Assembly (NCBI GenBank): GCA_003568945.1
Contig: BDIP01000051.1
Coordinates: 9,030-36,125 of the forward strand
DNA length: 27,096 nucleotides
From: Kipferlia bialata
Lineage: Eukaryota > Fornicata
Direction of reading: 5' to 3'
Below the pieces are notes generated by a model, which saw only the letters and a list, made by a program, of their open reading frames with translations, made no database searches and was not told the origin of the DNA. The position numbers and the translations under genes were made by a program. Shown here piece by piece: positions 10,520 to 21,581 of the stretch. Positions within the stretch are counted from its first letter, which is position 1, and each line of letters begins with the position of its first letter.

Positions 10520-10963
10520 CTCCAATTCACAGTATGGAGGAGAGTAGGTCTGTGTTGGGGCCAAGAGGCTCTGTAGGGTCGGGGACCGTCGAGGACCCTC
10601 TATAGACAGGAGTCATGTCACATGATTGTTGAGAGATAACGAGACTTGTTAGCGGCAATGGTGCAAGACCATAGGCTTAGCGTCATTGCAAAGGCTTCAT
10701 TCTATAGAGTATTGTGTAAGCTATTTAGTATAGTGTCTGTACTATAGACTCTATTCTACAGCCAAGAGTGTGTGATGAAACACAAAGTATACTCTCAATT
10801 CCCATAGACTCCAAGGGAAACCTATACATATGTATATCTCCATCTATACTATAGTTAATTAGTCGGTTGCTATTTGGCACTGATACCACCACCGGTTCTA
10901 TGTAGAGAAATACTGTACTGACCCGCACACCAGTGGTTAGGAGTTCTGACTGTATACCCATAT

Positions 10964-10984
10964 CGACACTCACTCAGAGTGTCG
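10964..10984. repeat. Hairpin, 8-bp perfect arms
   Basis: CGACACTC, 5-nt loop ACTCA, GAGTGTCG. Confidence 0.75.
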
Positions 10985-11027
10985 GTGCTGCTCGGTGTAC
11001 AACTTTTCGACCACCAGTGATATTGGT

Positions 11028-11098
11028 CCACTAATGAGGTTACTTGTATTAACTCGAACACTATTTGTTTCTAATATACGTAATGTCCACATTAGTGG
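11028..11098. repeat. Spaced inverted repeat, 9-bp arms
   Basis: CCACTAATG at 11028-11036 and CATTAGTGG at 11090-11098 are perfect inverses separated by 53 bp. The palindrome GTGACA-C-TGTCAC follows at 11103-11115. Confidence 0.6.
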
Positions 11099-11390
11099 AG
11101 TCGTGACACTGTCACTGAGGGTGTTAACTTCATGGACACTCAATACACTGATAAGTAATACATAGACACCAGGATCTTGCCACTTGGACATATACAATGG
11201 ATGTGCTGACTCTTCTCGAGCCAGCACTCAACTCATTTACGATAATAATTCTAGATGCTACACGATAATGAATGTGATGAATGTGGTGTGACAGGGATAG
11301 ATGCTGTGAAACATCCCACCACTGATCACTCTAAGCGGGAGCGAGCACGAACACAACACCCGAAGAGGCACACCTTGCCTCCAGTCCCAA

Positions 11391-11421
<31 letters not shown>

Positions 11422-11429
11422 ACTGACAC

Positions 11430-14400
11430 CTATGACATGAACTGCCCGTACACTGCCACTCCAGCCAGTCCCAGACACAGCCAGTTGAGGGCCTCCTGCT
11501 TCCTGTTCCACCGGCCAAAGGCCTAGGGTGAGGCATAGAGGATATATATATATGATATATATACACATATATACATATACATACAATATGTCCCACATGC
11601 CAGAGGCCTGAGGTATGAGGTGGACGCGTAGTATATAATGGATGTATATATAGCACATCTATCCACAGATACTATATGTGTAGGGTGCCATAGGCCAACC
11701 GGTGGGGCATGGACTGACTGCATACAGCATACCATGAACACCAATAATATATGCAGTGGCAATGAGATATCGGTGCAGGTCTCTACTCTTGCAGATAATA
11801 AATATTACACATATACACACAAGAGTGCACTTACCTGAATGATACTGTGACTCAACACACACACACATATATCTATATACGAGAACCATATATAAATGTC
11901 GACAGTACACCCCCCCACCTGGATGATCTTTTTGTGGCTGAAGCATGGGATGAGGAATGCGTATATGCCACCACCCACAGCCCCAGCAAATCCTGAGGGT
12001 GAGTAGCTATCCGCGAGATACTAGTATACATATAGGTAAGGACCACGACTGAGAATAGTAGTAAGAGAGCCCTGACCACCGCTTAGCTCTCCGAGAGAGA
12101 TCAGTACATACATATCCTATCTGAATACAGAGAAATACGATACAAGACACTAACACACTGTCCCCCAAGATGTCTCCGATATATATATATACTACCTAGG
12201 ATATACATACACACTACCTAGGATGTCTCCGATATTTGGATAGAACAGAGCACACATGAGGCCTATAAACACCACAGCTGCATTGGCGCTGTACTTGACC
12301 AGAGGATTGAGCATGGGGTCCATCCTAGGGGTCAGATACTAGAACATTGAGAGACATATATCTACATAGTGATAGATACTATACATGTATATGACTATGC
12401 CCTGCAAAGGGTTCAGCATGGGGTCCTTCCTAGGGGTCAGACGTATTATCATACTAAAACACATATAAACAGTGATAGAATCATATATAATAACATATAT
12501 ACATATATATACACATATATATAAGAATACCCTGCAAAGTGTTCAGCATGGGGTCCTTCCTAGCTATCAGACACTAGGCCTAATACATTGAGCACACACA
12601 TATATATATGGTGATATATATATGTATATGTAACTAAGCGTATCCTGTCACTGGGTCCAGCCTTATATGCTGGATCTACTGTATACTATCCTACTACACG
12701 TGTATATGAATATGAATGTACTTACACACAGAGTATATATATATACACCTATATATATACACACGTATATACCTAGCGTATCCAGTCACTGGCTCCAGTC
12801 CAACCTTCTGTGCCAGGGACTGGTTGGACTCCTGTACATACAGGTCAGAGGCTGGGGTCAGGGAGATATGTATATGTATAATTTAATATATGCATACTTG
12901 CTGTCCGTACAGGTCAGAGGCTGGGGGTGAGGGATATGGGAATAGCAGAAAACAAATATATATGGATGGACGAACACTCCACATGGCTCTGTTGGTACAG
13001 GTGAAAGGATAGGCAGCATTTACAAACATATATACACTTATCCATTCCTCTCCAAACTTACACACATAATACATATTGATTATACATATGTAGGCATATA
13101 CATAACCATACCCATACCTGCCCTGCCTCTCTTCGGTGTATATACCCTTATCCACTCCTCTCCTAACGTATGTATATAACTATATATATATATGTATATA
13201 AATACTATATATATACACCCGTACCTGCCCTGCCCCTCTTGGGTGTCCCATACCCTTAATCCATTCCTCTCCTAACGCATATGTATATACATATATATAT
13301 ATATTCGTATATGAATATATCCACCCATACCTGCCCTGCCTCTCTTGGGTGTCCCATACTCCACACCCTCACCTAAGGGGGTCAGTGGAATATTAGTGGT
13401 ACTATACTATACTATAATGGTACTAAGGGTCAGTGTCAGTGGAATGGAAGTAATACTACCAATAGACTCAATATTGTCATGATTATGAAATCACACCTGA
13501 CACTGAGATCAAGATACAGTAAATATTTATGCAAATATGTGCTTAACAACCCACCCTGGTACAGAAGTGCCTGGCCCTCAGTGGTGTGCTCAGGGTGCCC
13601 CATGTCTCTCTCTCTCTCCCCCTCCCTCTCCCCCCCTCTCCCCTCCTCAGTGTCGATGACACTCAGCCTCGAGGGACGCTCTGGGGTTAATGCAAGCTAA
13701 AATTATATACATATACATACATATACATATCTCATCATATATTTCACTCTATACAAACACTCAGCCTCGAGGGACGCTCTGGTGTTAATCTAAGGTATAA
13801 TGAATATATACTCAGTATATATCTCACAATGTATCTCACTATTAACCTCACAATACACAAACACTCAGCCTGGACGGCTGCTATGGAGTCGTTACCCAAT
13901 ACAGTCTTGCTCACTATACATATATACATGCCTGGGGCCTTGGGGGGGAACACATGTATATATGTATGAATCACTAAATACAATTATATCCAAACAGTAT
14001 ATGAGACACTATAAACACACACCTGGGGTCTTGGGGGGGAACATGGGAGCCTCACTCCCATCCAACGTCTCGCTCTCTTCCTTGTGGAACATATCAATGG
14101 ACCGCTGAGGTTAGGATAGGTGGATAGAACCAAGAGTAGCAGGGAAAGATGGATAGATATAGTGTGGTGTTGCTGGAATAACTAGGCGCGGTTCAGTTAA
14201 TCAAATATACTTGAGGAATAGTGACAGTATCAAACACTAATATACACATATATCTATATATCTGTATAGACATATAATATCTGTGTATTCCTATGTATTC
14301 CTATGTATATGTGTATATCTATGTATATCTATGTATATTATATATATATATATAATATCATATATATAATATAACATATTGCATAATACAATATATTGTA

Positions 14401-16442
14401 TATATGGAGTATCTGTGTATGCCTATGTACATGTATATGTGTCCATACCCTTGACACCCTGGGTGTTGATGCCGCATCTCTCATCCTGACGGACAGGGCA
14501 TGTCTCTTGGCCTGGGGTGGGATGTCTATCACATATATATATATATATGTGTATATATGTGTATTCTATATATACATATATTATACAGATACGAATACAT
14601 GTATATAGGCACGTCTCTTGGCCTGGGGTGGGGGACACATTATGGATACATATCACACATATATAAATGTATATATATGCAATGTATTCAGATAGCATAT
14701 CTACATGTATATGGGCATGCCTCTTGGCCTGGGGTGGGGGGCATATTATGCATATATATACACTTCTATATATATATACATATGTGCCTGGCTGTCCCTC
14801 CTCTGGTACTCTCTCCCTCATAGTACATATGTACATATATATGTGTATATATATACTTCTATACATGTATACTACTCTTCACCTGGCTGTCCCTCCTCTG
14901 GTCCGTGTACATCCAGTATACAAACATAGGAGAGTCTACACATATATACAGAGTATAGAGTGTATGTACGTATACATACATACCTGGCTGTCCCTCCTCT
15001 GGTCCGTGTGTATCCAGTAGATGCCAACAAGGTTCTCTGGCACGTTGGAGTATATATACTACATATATGGCATGTTAGACGGGGATAGATAGAGAGGGGG
15101 GGAGAGAGAAAGAGGGGGGGGAGAGAGAGAGAGAGAGAGAGATGCCAACAAGGTTCTCTGAAGCATGTTAGACAGGGAGAGTATATATACGACATTACTA
15201 TATAGCAAACTTGGTTCTCTGGCATGTTAGACGGCGATTATACAATTATGCACCACTTATCTACTCCAAAATCGATGCCTGTAAGGCAAGCACAAGTAAG
15301 AATAACCAACAAATCTTCTGTGCCACTAGACAGGGACCAGTATCAGAGTCAATATCAGGAGAGTACGATACATGTGAGTGTATATGAGGATGAACGGTAA
15401 CCTCTTCAAGTCTGAGAATATTACCGAGCAATATGTGTAGTATCCGTACATACATATCACTCAAGAAAGACAACATAACAATCTCCATCTTCATATGCAT
15501 ACCTCTAACTATGAGGATGATGACTGGGAACACGCAGAGAGTATGATACACATGAGCATGTATGAGGATGACCGGTTACTACATGTGCATGTATACCTCT
15601 AACTATGAGGATGATTACTGGGAACACGCAGAACAGGTCCAGGAACAACAGAGCAGACACAATGCCGGTGGCCAGATCCTCAGGGAACAGCTCGGACTGG
15701 GGGTGGGTATATATATGGGGTTAAGACACATACTCTACTTAGAGTATTTAGAATACTTACAGTATACACTTACACGTATATAGCTCACACTCCCTACAAT
15801 AAGAGACATTTGGCACTGCGTACACATAGACACACTGTGTCATATTCAAAGTTAGAATAGTGGATGTGAGACATACACCATGTCACGTACAAAGTCCTGA
15901 GGGATAGACACATACTCTACATGCCGTATACACACACATATATATATAAACATGAATCTACACTTAAGTCACGTACAAAGTCCTGTGGGATTGTGATGCC
16001 CCTGTACCCGAGCATGCCTATGCTGCCCACTGTGACATTAAGGACTAGGGTGATGAGGTAGGACAGCCACGTGTCCCGGGTGCGCTTGGGGGGGTTGCCA
16101 TGACACCTGTGGGAAGGGAGAGAGAGAGGGAGAAAGAATGGGAAGGAAAGCAACATGGTATGGAACTACGACCCTTCTCCTTGCACAATATCACTTTGTT
16201 ACTATGAGATACATTTGTGCCCACACATAAACATACCTCATGATTGTGAGGATGACGGAGTGGATGAAGAAGTTGGTCACACAGACACCCAGGAACTTGA
16301 GGGTCTGACATAAGGGGCTAGATGGAGAGAGAGAAGAAACAGAGAGATAGAGAGAGAGAAGTTGGTCACACCTACACCCAGGAACCTGGGGGTCTGGATG
16401 TGAGGGGGTGGTTATGTAGATACTATATATATGTATGTATAC

Positions 16443-16475
<33 letters not shown>

Positions 16476-18611
16476 CTGTGCGGGTGAGTAGACGGGCAAA
16501 GAGAGAGAATGTCAAACATTCCACTTGCAGCCATATGAACTCTATTCTACTGTGCATTGACCAGTGCGAACAATTCAATACTGACACTGATAGGAAGCAT
16601 AGATCTAATCTTACAGACACATTATGTAATATACATACAATACCTGTATTGTGATCTTTGGCACCTCTACCCCATACTATATATATATGAATTAACTATA
16701 TATATATATATATATACGATGTGGTACACCTGTATTGTGATCTTTGGCACCTCTGCCCCAACCTGGGTGGGCATGTTCTGACAGCCTGGGGGGGGAGAGA
16801 GAAGTATACTTAGTAACGATACTCCACCCTACACCCTATAGGTATATTGTATATTGTATGTATACAATATTACATAATGGCATGCTCTGACACCCTGTGT
16901 GATACAATGACAATCCCTGGCTCTATGCTACCATGGGATAACCAGGTATATATATATATATATATATAAATGCATATATATACTAGGTATATATACCTAG
17001 GTACACAATGTACACCGCCAGGAACCCCATGGCCACAAACCCATAGCTGCCTGGGGTGAGGGTGCAGAGAGAGAGAGAGAGAGAGAGAGAGACAGCTACA
17101 CAGAGGAGTGAGGAGAGTATTTCTATACGGCAGAGTACGTCTAACGCCTATTGATGATGATCACAAACCAAGGATACATGCATAGATATGTATGTATCCA
17201 CGTACCTAGCTTCACGATCTTGTCGATCTTTGTGATGCAACTGACACCAAAGAGACCCACCATGACAACCAGCGACAGGAACACATCGGCCTAGGGTAAG
17301 TGTTATGCTGACAGTACATAGATATATAAGTATATATATATATATATCCTTAGGATACTATGATACAGTGAGACATTACCACCAGGGAAAGAAAGACATC
17401 GGCCTAGGGTCAGCACGTGTAGGTATGTGGATTGTGTATATGGATATATATATTACATGTTTAGTATGCACTCATACAATGATGCAGGCCATGACAAACA
17501 GGGACAGTAAATACCTTGAATGTGGGCACTGCTAGGCATACCTTGATACACACACATATATATATATATGTATATATATCATACACTGATATATATATAT
17601 TATTATATGTATATACCTTGAATGTGGGCACTGCCAGGTACACAATGTGCTGCAACAGATGGGTGCTGGGGTGAGGGAGAGGTACTATCACGGGATTCGA
17701 ATAAGTTACAAGACAGCCAGAAGTAGTGAATGTGTATACTCCACATCTCTATATTCAGACCCACCGGATGACAGAAGATAAGTACCCGTCTGACACATAT
17801 ATAGAGACTGTAGCAGAAATCACCGATAATAGTAATCCCTACCCTGTGGTACCCAACCCACCTAATTACAAAGTAGCTGATGGAACCCCCCGTCATGATG
17901 ATCAGAGAGGCATATATATATGTATATACTAATACATATATATATATATATCATACAAGTATCACCATGTCACCTAATTACAAAGTAGCTGATGTACCCC
18001 CCTGTCATGATGATCAGAGAGGCATATATATATATATATACTAATATATATAGACAAAGTTATGTTTCACACTCCCTATATTATACTATATTATACTGGA
18101 GTAGCTACTATGTTACCTAATGACGAAGTAACTGATGGACCCTCCTGTCATGATGATCAGAGAGGCATAGCGGGTGAGGGTGCTGCTCCAACGGCCTGGT
18201 ATTAGGGCGAAAGGAGAAAGAAAGAGAAAGAAAGAGAGAGAAAGCAATGAGCATATCAGATTGAGGTATAATAGGAAGTATAGGGTATATTGTGCATATA
18301 CATGGTGTATAAGTGGTTAGACAGAGTGACAGAGAGAGGGAGAGACAGAGGGTCTCGACAGATACATAATTGAGCGACCAATATGGATGCCCGACAACAC
18401 ACACATACACACACACATGTATATATAAATAGCAGACTGGGTACCACCTGGGTAGCACCTCTAACAGAATTACTATAATACTTGGAACAATAGTATCACA
18501 CAAATGTATTACTAAGTGGCATTCAGTTACTTCACTGTGGGTACCTAGGTACATCTCTGATATCTCTGGGTAGTCAAGGGGGACAGGGCGGCCCTGAATG
18601 TAAGGGTGTAG

Positions 18612-18642
<31 letters not shown>

Positions 18643-19258
18643 TAGTCCAAGAGGACAGGGGGGCCTTGAAGGTCAGAGAGAGAGACAGAGACATAGAGGG
18701 CACCGAGGGGAGAGAGAGAATCAAAGGGGGTGTTTGCATCAACCGGACTGGATAATACAGTGTAGGTATATATATATATATACCCAATACTACTGAGGCA
18801 GTACCTGACTGAGCAAGATGGCCACATCTCTCAGAATGTATACACATGTGGTGCCGCATATAATCATGGCAACTAGAGCAGCTAGGGGTCCACCTACGAA
18901 TAAGGGTGTAGAGAGAGAGAGAGAGAGAATGATCATAGATACCAGGGCAGCAAGAGGGCCGATCGGTTCAGGGGGTAGAAGAGAGAGAGAGCATGGGCAT
19001 ATCATGGTAGCTAGGACCACTAGCACACCGAAGTATTGAGAATAGTTTAGGTGTGGGTCAAGAAAGAGTACTGGATTACTAATGTGTATACCAACAGTGG
19101 AACACCACAGAGCGTGTCAAGTGTGGAGTACAAATAATTATAGAGGATATATATATTGAGGAGACGCACCCCATATTCCTGCGATCTGGTACCCCCAGGG
19201 CAGGGACAGGATGGTGGCACCATTCATGGTGGATACAAGTCTCAGGGTTAGAGAGGGG

Positions 19259-19289
<31 letters not shown>

Positions 19290-20033
19290 GGGCAGGATGG
19301 TGGCACCATTCATAGTGGATACAAGTCTGATGGTAAGGAGGATGGAAAGACAGAGAGAGAATGAGATATGGGCAGAACAGTGGAGACAGAACTGTTACTT
19401 GGAGGATGAAGAGAGAGAGAGTGAGAGAGTGAGAGAGAGGATTGTCCTACTTGAAATACAAAAGCTAGAGGGAAAGGAATATGGGTGGGTGGTGGGGGTG
19501 GGAGCCCCAATGTGAGAAGAGCCCAATACATAGAGTGAAGGTTACGCGAGAGAGGAGTAAGAAGAAATACTTCCAAATGCACGCCAACAAATCCTACACT
19601 GACCCATAATGGCTCAATACTAAGTCCCGCTGATGCTAGAAGAATAGGTGGGGTACATAGAGGCAGGTGACTCTCACACCGAGTTTCAAATAGGCAATGA
19701 TTCAAATCTACATACGTGAAGATGATCTCCCGACTACTCTTTGGCTGGAGTGCCTCTCCTCCTGCAGTGGCAGGGGCAGCATAGAGTGTCCCTAGAGTCA
19801 GAGACCGTGCAGAAGAGTGACACACATGCAAGCTATTACTGAATCCTCAGTGCATGCACAGACCATACAGATAGACAGGAGTCATAGCACATGTACACAG
19901 GTACCACCCCCAGCAGTATATACACCCGTAAACATACACACGCACCATCCTCACTGGACATCCCAGAGGAAGGAAGATTCATGACTGGGGCTGACTGAGG
20001 GTGTAGAGACCTGTTTTTGTCTTGACGGTACAT
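11430..20033 (-). CDS. SLC38-like amino acid transporter, AAAP family (gene D)
   Basis: AAAP carriers move amino acids across plasma or lysosomal membranes. Twenty-three exons join in phase to 576 residues, transcript order: 19946-20033, 19716-19791, 19170-19240, 18805-18893, 18545-18593, 18117-18195, 17617-17665, 17206-17290, 16997-17050, 16730-16785, 16237-16304, 15977-16106, 15879-15896, 15597-15696, 14984-15036, 14449-14511, 14023-14104, 13555-13680, 13331-13372, 12773-12851, 12218-12324, 11919-11992, 11430-11522. About 11 membrane segments are visible. TM1 contains STMNGATILSLPWGYQIAG (residues 58-76), close to the SLC38 signature and recalling SLC38A9. Near the end, ALFYPNIGDILGFAGAVGGG matches the conserved penultimate helices. 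Between TM8 and TM9 there is an unusual hydrophilic loop of about 150 residues (339-487), partly encoded by a GA-rich tract. The 18-nt exon 15879-15896 is the least certain. A 30-residue polar N-terminus is cytosolic by homology. Substrate is unknown. Confidence 0.93.
12300..12570 (-). repeat. Triplicated acceptor edge of gene D exon 12218-12324
   Basis: The MDPMLNP start with its CTGACCCCTAG acceptor has edges at 12324, 12429 and 12559 (spacing 105 and 130 bp). The outer copies read GAAGGACC instead of GATGGACC. Confidence 0.8.
13118..13357 (-). repeat. Triplicated donor edge of gene D exon 13331-13372
   Basis: The block ctgccctgcctctcttgggt (reverse complement of the TPKRGRA codons) with a GTA donor has edges at 13118, 13225 and 13331 (spacing 107 and 106 bp). 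The repeat unit also includes intron sequence (tccattcctctcctaac), so the whole ~106-bp unit was duplicated. Confidence 0.82.
13650..13885 (-). repeat. Acceptor-edge copies of gene D exon 13555-13680
   Basis: The ERPSRLSV start with its ATTAACCCCAG acceptor has edges at 13680 and 13778, plus a diverged copy near 13881 (spacing 98 and about 103 bp). Confidence 0.75.
14495..14741 (-). repeat. Triplicated acceptor edge of gene D exon 14449-14511
   Basis: The block tctcttggcctggggtgggg (CCCACCCCAG acceptor plus AKRH codons) has edges at 14511, 14622 and 14728 (spacing 111 and 106 bp). Confidence 0.85.
14788..15030 (-). repeat. Triplicated donor edge of gene D exon 14984-15036
   Basis: The block ctggctgtccctcctctggt (DQRRDSQ codons plus donor) has edges at 14788, 14883 and 14984 (spacing 95 and 101 bp). 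The farthest copy has GC instead of GT at the donor. Confidence 0.85.
17484..17538 (-). repeat. Intron-borne copy joining the ends of two gene D exons
   Basis: It lies inside the intron between exons 17617-17665 and 17206-17290. On the sense strand, a copy of the upstream exon end (GCAGTGCCCACATTCAAG) runs directly into a diverged copy of the downstream exon start (GTATTTACTGTCCCTG, then TTTGTCATGG; compare GTGTTCCTGTCGCTG, then GTTGTCATGG). About 21 of 25 bases match with one inserted base. The six bases GCCGAT at the true exon start are missing. Confidence 0.65.
17862..18165 (-). repeat. Triplicated donor edge of gene D exon 18117-18195
   Basis: About 50 nt of the SLIIMT...ISYFVI coding edge plus donor occurs with edges at 17862, 17974 and 18117 (spacing 112 and 143 bp). 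The donors are GTGGGT, GTGACA and GTAACA. Each intron copy is bordered by a (TA)n run exactly where homology stops. Confidence 0.88.
18929..19027 (-). repeat. Two diverged coding-like copies of the gene D exon 18805-18893 start
   Basis: Copy 1 (about 18929-18960) reads GPLAALVSMII; the true exon reads GPLAALVAMII. Copy 2 (about 18995-19027) reads VLVVLATMICP. Both remain hydrophobic and readable but lack a CTRAC...AG acceptor. Confidence 0.6.
19259..19327 (-). repeat. (GA)n run and acceptor-edge copy of gene D exon 19170-19240
   Basis: A (GA)n microsatellite at about 19259-19286 is followed by a 37-nt near-copy (19291-19327) of the LVSTMNGATIL coding edge, 87 bp from the true edge. Confidence 0.75.
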
Positions 20034-20096
20034 GTTCTGGTCCTGTTGTTCCTTTACAGACAGAGTGACTGATCAGAGCCCAGGTAGCGGGGCACC
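20034..20096. promoter_or_regulatory. Compact divergent promoter region of genes D and E
   Basis: Only 63 bp separate the ATG of the transporter (minus, 20031-20033) from the first ATG of the COMM-domain gene (plus, 20097-20099). Both promoters and both 5' leaders must share it or reach into the neighbour. No TATA-like element is visible. Confidence 0.55.
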
Positions 20097-21581
20097 ATGT
20101 TTGTGCTTACTCCTCAGTACGTGGTGGTGATTTGTATTTGACTCCTTAGTGTTCAGGTCAATTTGTGGAGTGTGCCGTATTGTGAGTCGAAGTGGTACTG
20201 ATGTGTTGTAACTACTATATTGTCTTGTGTTGCCATAGTGAGTGCATAAGTTGTCCTATTTGAGTCTCATTGTCGTAGGGTAGCAGGTAGTGTATGTGTG
20301 TATTGTGTTGTGGCTTGTATGCCGAGAGTGCTTTTGATACCGGTACCGGTACCGATTACATACATTCATACTTCTTATCAATTCACCACATTGCCATGTG
20401 CATTTCCCCTGACCCCAGACTTGAGAGACACATCCTGAGTGCATGCTCCATACCTGCCCCCCTGGTGGGGGATGCCCTTGGGAAGGCACTGTCTCTGCAC
20501 GGTCAGAATGAGCTGGGTATGATTAGTGATATATATGTGTGCGTGCTATAATTGTGCTTCAGTCACCAGTCTTGGGGTGTGTAAGTGCATGGTATATACT
20601 TACTCCAGACATTGGATCCATGGTGGCCCATGTGTCTGAGGCCCTGGAGGGTCTTGGAGACCAGGTAGTGCAGACATGATAGTGTATATACTGTACTTGC
20701 ACTGGTGTTCATTACTCATCGCTCACCCCAAGGCTGGAGCGTTTGCCAAGCACACTGATGCCGAGAAGGAGGCCGAGATCCGGTCCCTGTCGCTGCTGGC
20801 CATCCACATTGCATGTGTGGCTGTGCAGCATGCACCCAACCCCAAGCAGCTGAGGGCAGCGCTGGCCGGAGAACTAGGTACAGACAGTGCTGCAAGAGTG
20901 TTGAATTGGTGTGTCACTGACCTCTCTCTAAGTCACCCCAGGAATGCCCGAGGCCCATGCCGCCTCGTTTGAGAGACAGTGGAAGGAGAGTGGCCAGGTC
21001 AGTGGACACTATATATATATATATGTATGTATATACACGTCACATGCTGTCCTTCTCTTGTCCCCCTTTCTGACATTCACACAGGCTACTCTTGGGGCAG
21101 TGCGGAATAGGGTTCACAGCTTGGGACTGCCTGTACTGAGGGATGTAGACTGGGAGCTAGGTACTGACATAGTTGGTATCGTGTAGTTGTTTCGGTCTCA
21201 TCCCAGGAGTGCTGCTGAGCCATGATGGAACCCAGAAGGCCAGGTAACTCTACTTACACGAAGTGGGGAGAGGAACAAGTGGTGGAGTGTGTTGTTGCAG
21301 TCTTCTCTTCCAGTTGTCACTTGTCACCTCTCACACCTAAGGGGAGTACGTGTTACAATGAAGCTAGCGGTAACAGACGACCATGCTGATGCAGTGGAGG
21401 ATGAGCAGAGGGATATTATGTTCAACACTGGACGAGAGGGACTTGAGGGACTTCTCCAAGGTATATATATGCTGCAGTGGCGACAGGCCTCATCAGATTC
21501 GTCATCCACTCAGATTTATCTAATGCTTCATTCACCCCAGCTCTTGACCAGGCAGAGAGGGCGCTCTACCAGGATGAATAG
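20097..21581 (+). CDS. COMM-domain protein, COMMD4-like (gene E)
   Basis: COMMD proteins form the Commander complex, which works with retromer/retriever in recycling membrane proteins from endosomes. Nine exons join in phase: 20097-20116, 20419-20516, 20609-20664, 20733-20877, 20942-20997, 21085-21160, 21207-21243, 21342-21460, 21541-21581, giving 215 residues, the normal family size. The N-terminal helical region includes MPEAHAASFERQWKESG, like the GLPKEHAAS segment of COMMD4. The C-terminal COMM domain starts at PVLRDVDWELG, carrying the diagnostic V-D-W pattern, and ends LEGLLQALDQAERALYQDE. The first exon (MFVLTPQ) is preferred over an ATG at 20396 because a perfect CCCTGACCCCAG acceptor precedes LERHILSACS; if 20396 is right the protein starts MCISPDP instead. 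Every intron is clean, with no exon-edge copies. Confidence 0.88.

Larger units (their letters stand above)
9594..11429. other. 1.8-kb gene-free region rich in perfect inverted repeats
   Basis: No exon with splice signals and no family-like ORF was found between the 3' ends of gene C (+) and gene D (-). The texture differs from the introns: few TA or GA microsatellites until 11395, and many short perfect inverted repeats, listed separately and in the findings. It could be a structured non-coding transcript, a regulatory or replication element, or a decayed non-coding mobile element. No terminal repeats or target-site duplications were recognised. Confidence 0.5.

Noticed and set aside
9594-11429. 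tRNA or other classical RNA gene, or a terminal-repeat element, in the hairpin-rich region
   Set aside because: No B-box-like GGTTCGANNCC, no cloverleaf, no terminal repeats with target-site duplication were found by eye.
11941-11956. Another apparent CTCATCCCAT|GC acceptor in gene D
   Set aside because: The motif lies inside a continuous exon (11919-11992) that reads AFLIPCFSHKK and has a normal CTCACCCTCAG acceptor upstream.
18117-18827. Minus-strand ORF of 236 codons
   Set aside because: It overlaps real exons of gene D but reads straight through introns. Only 18117-18195, 18545-18593 and part of 18805-18893 are coding, by splice signals and homology.
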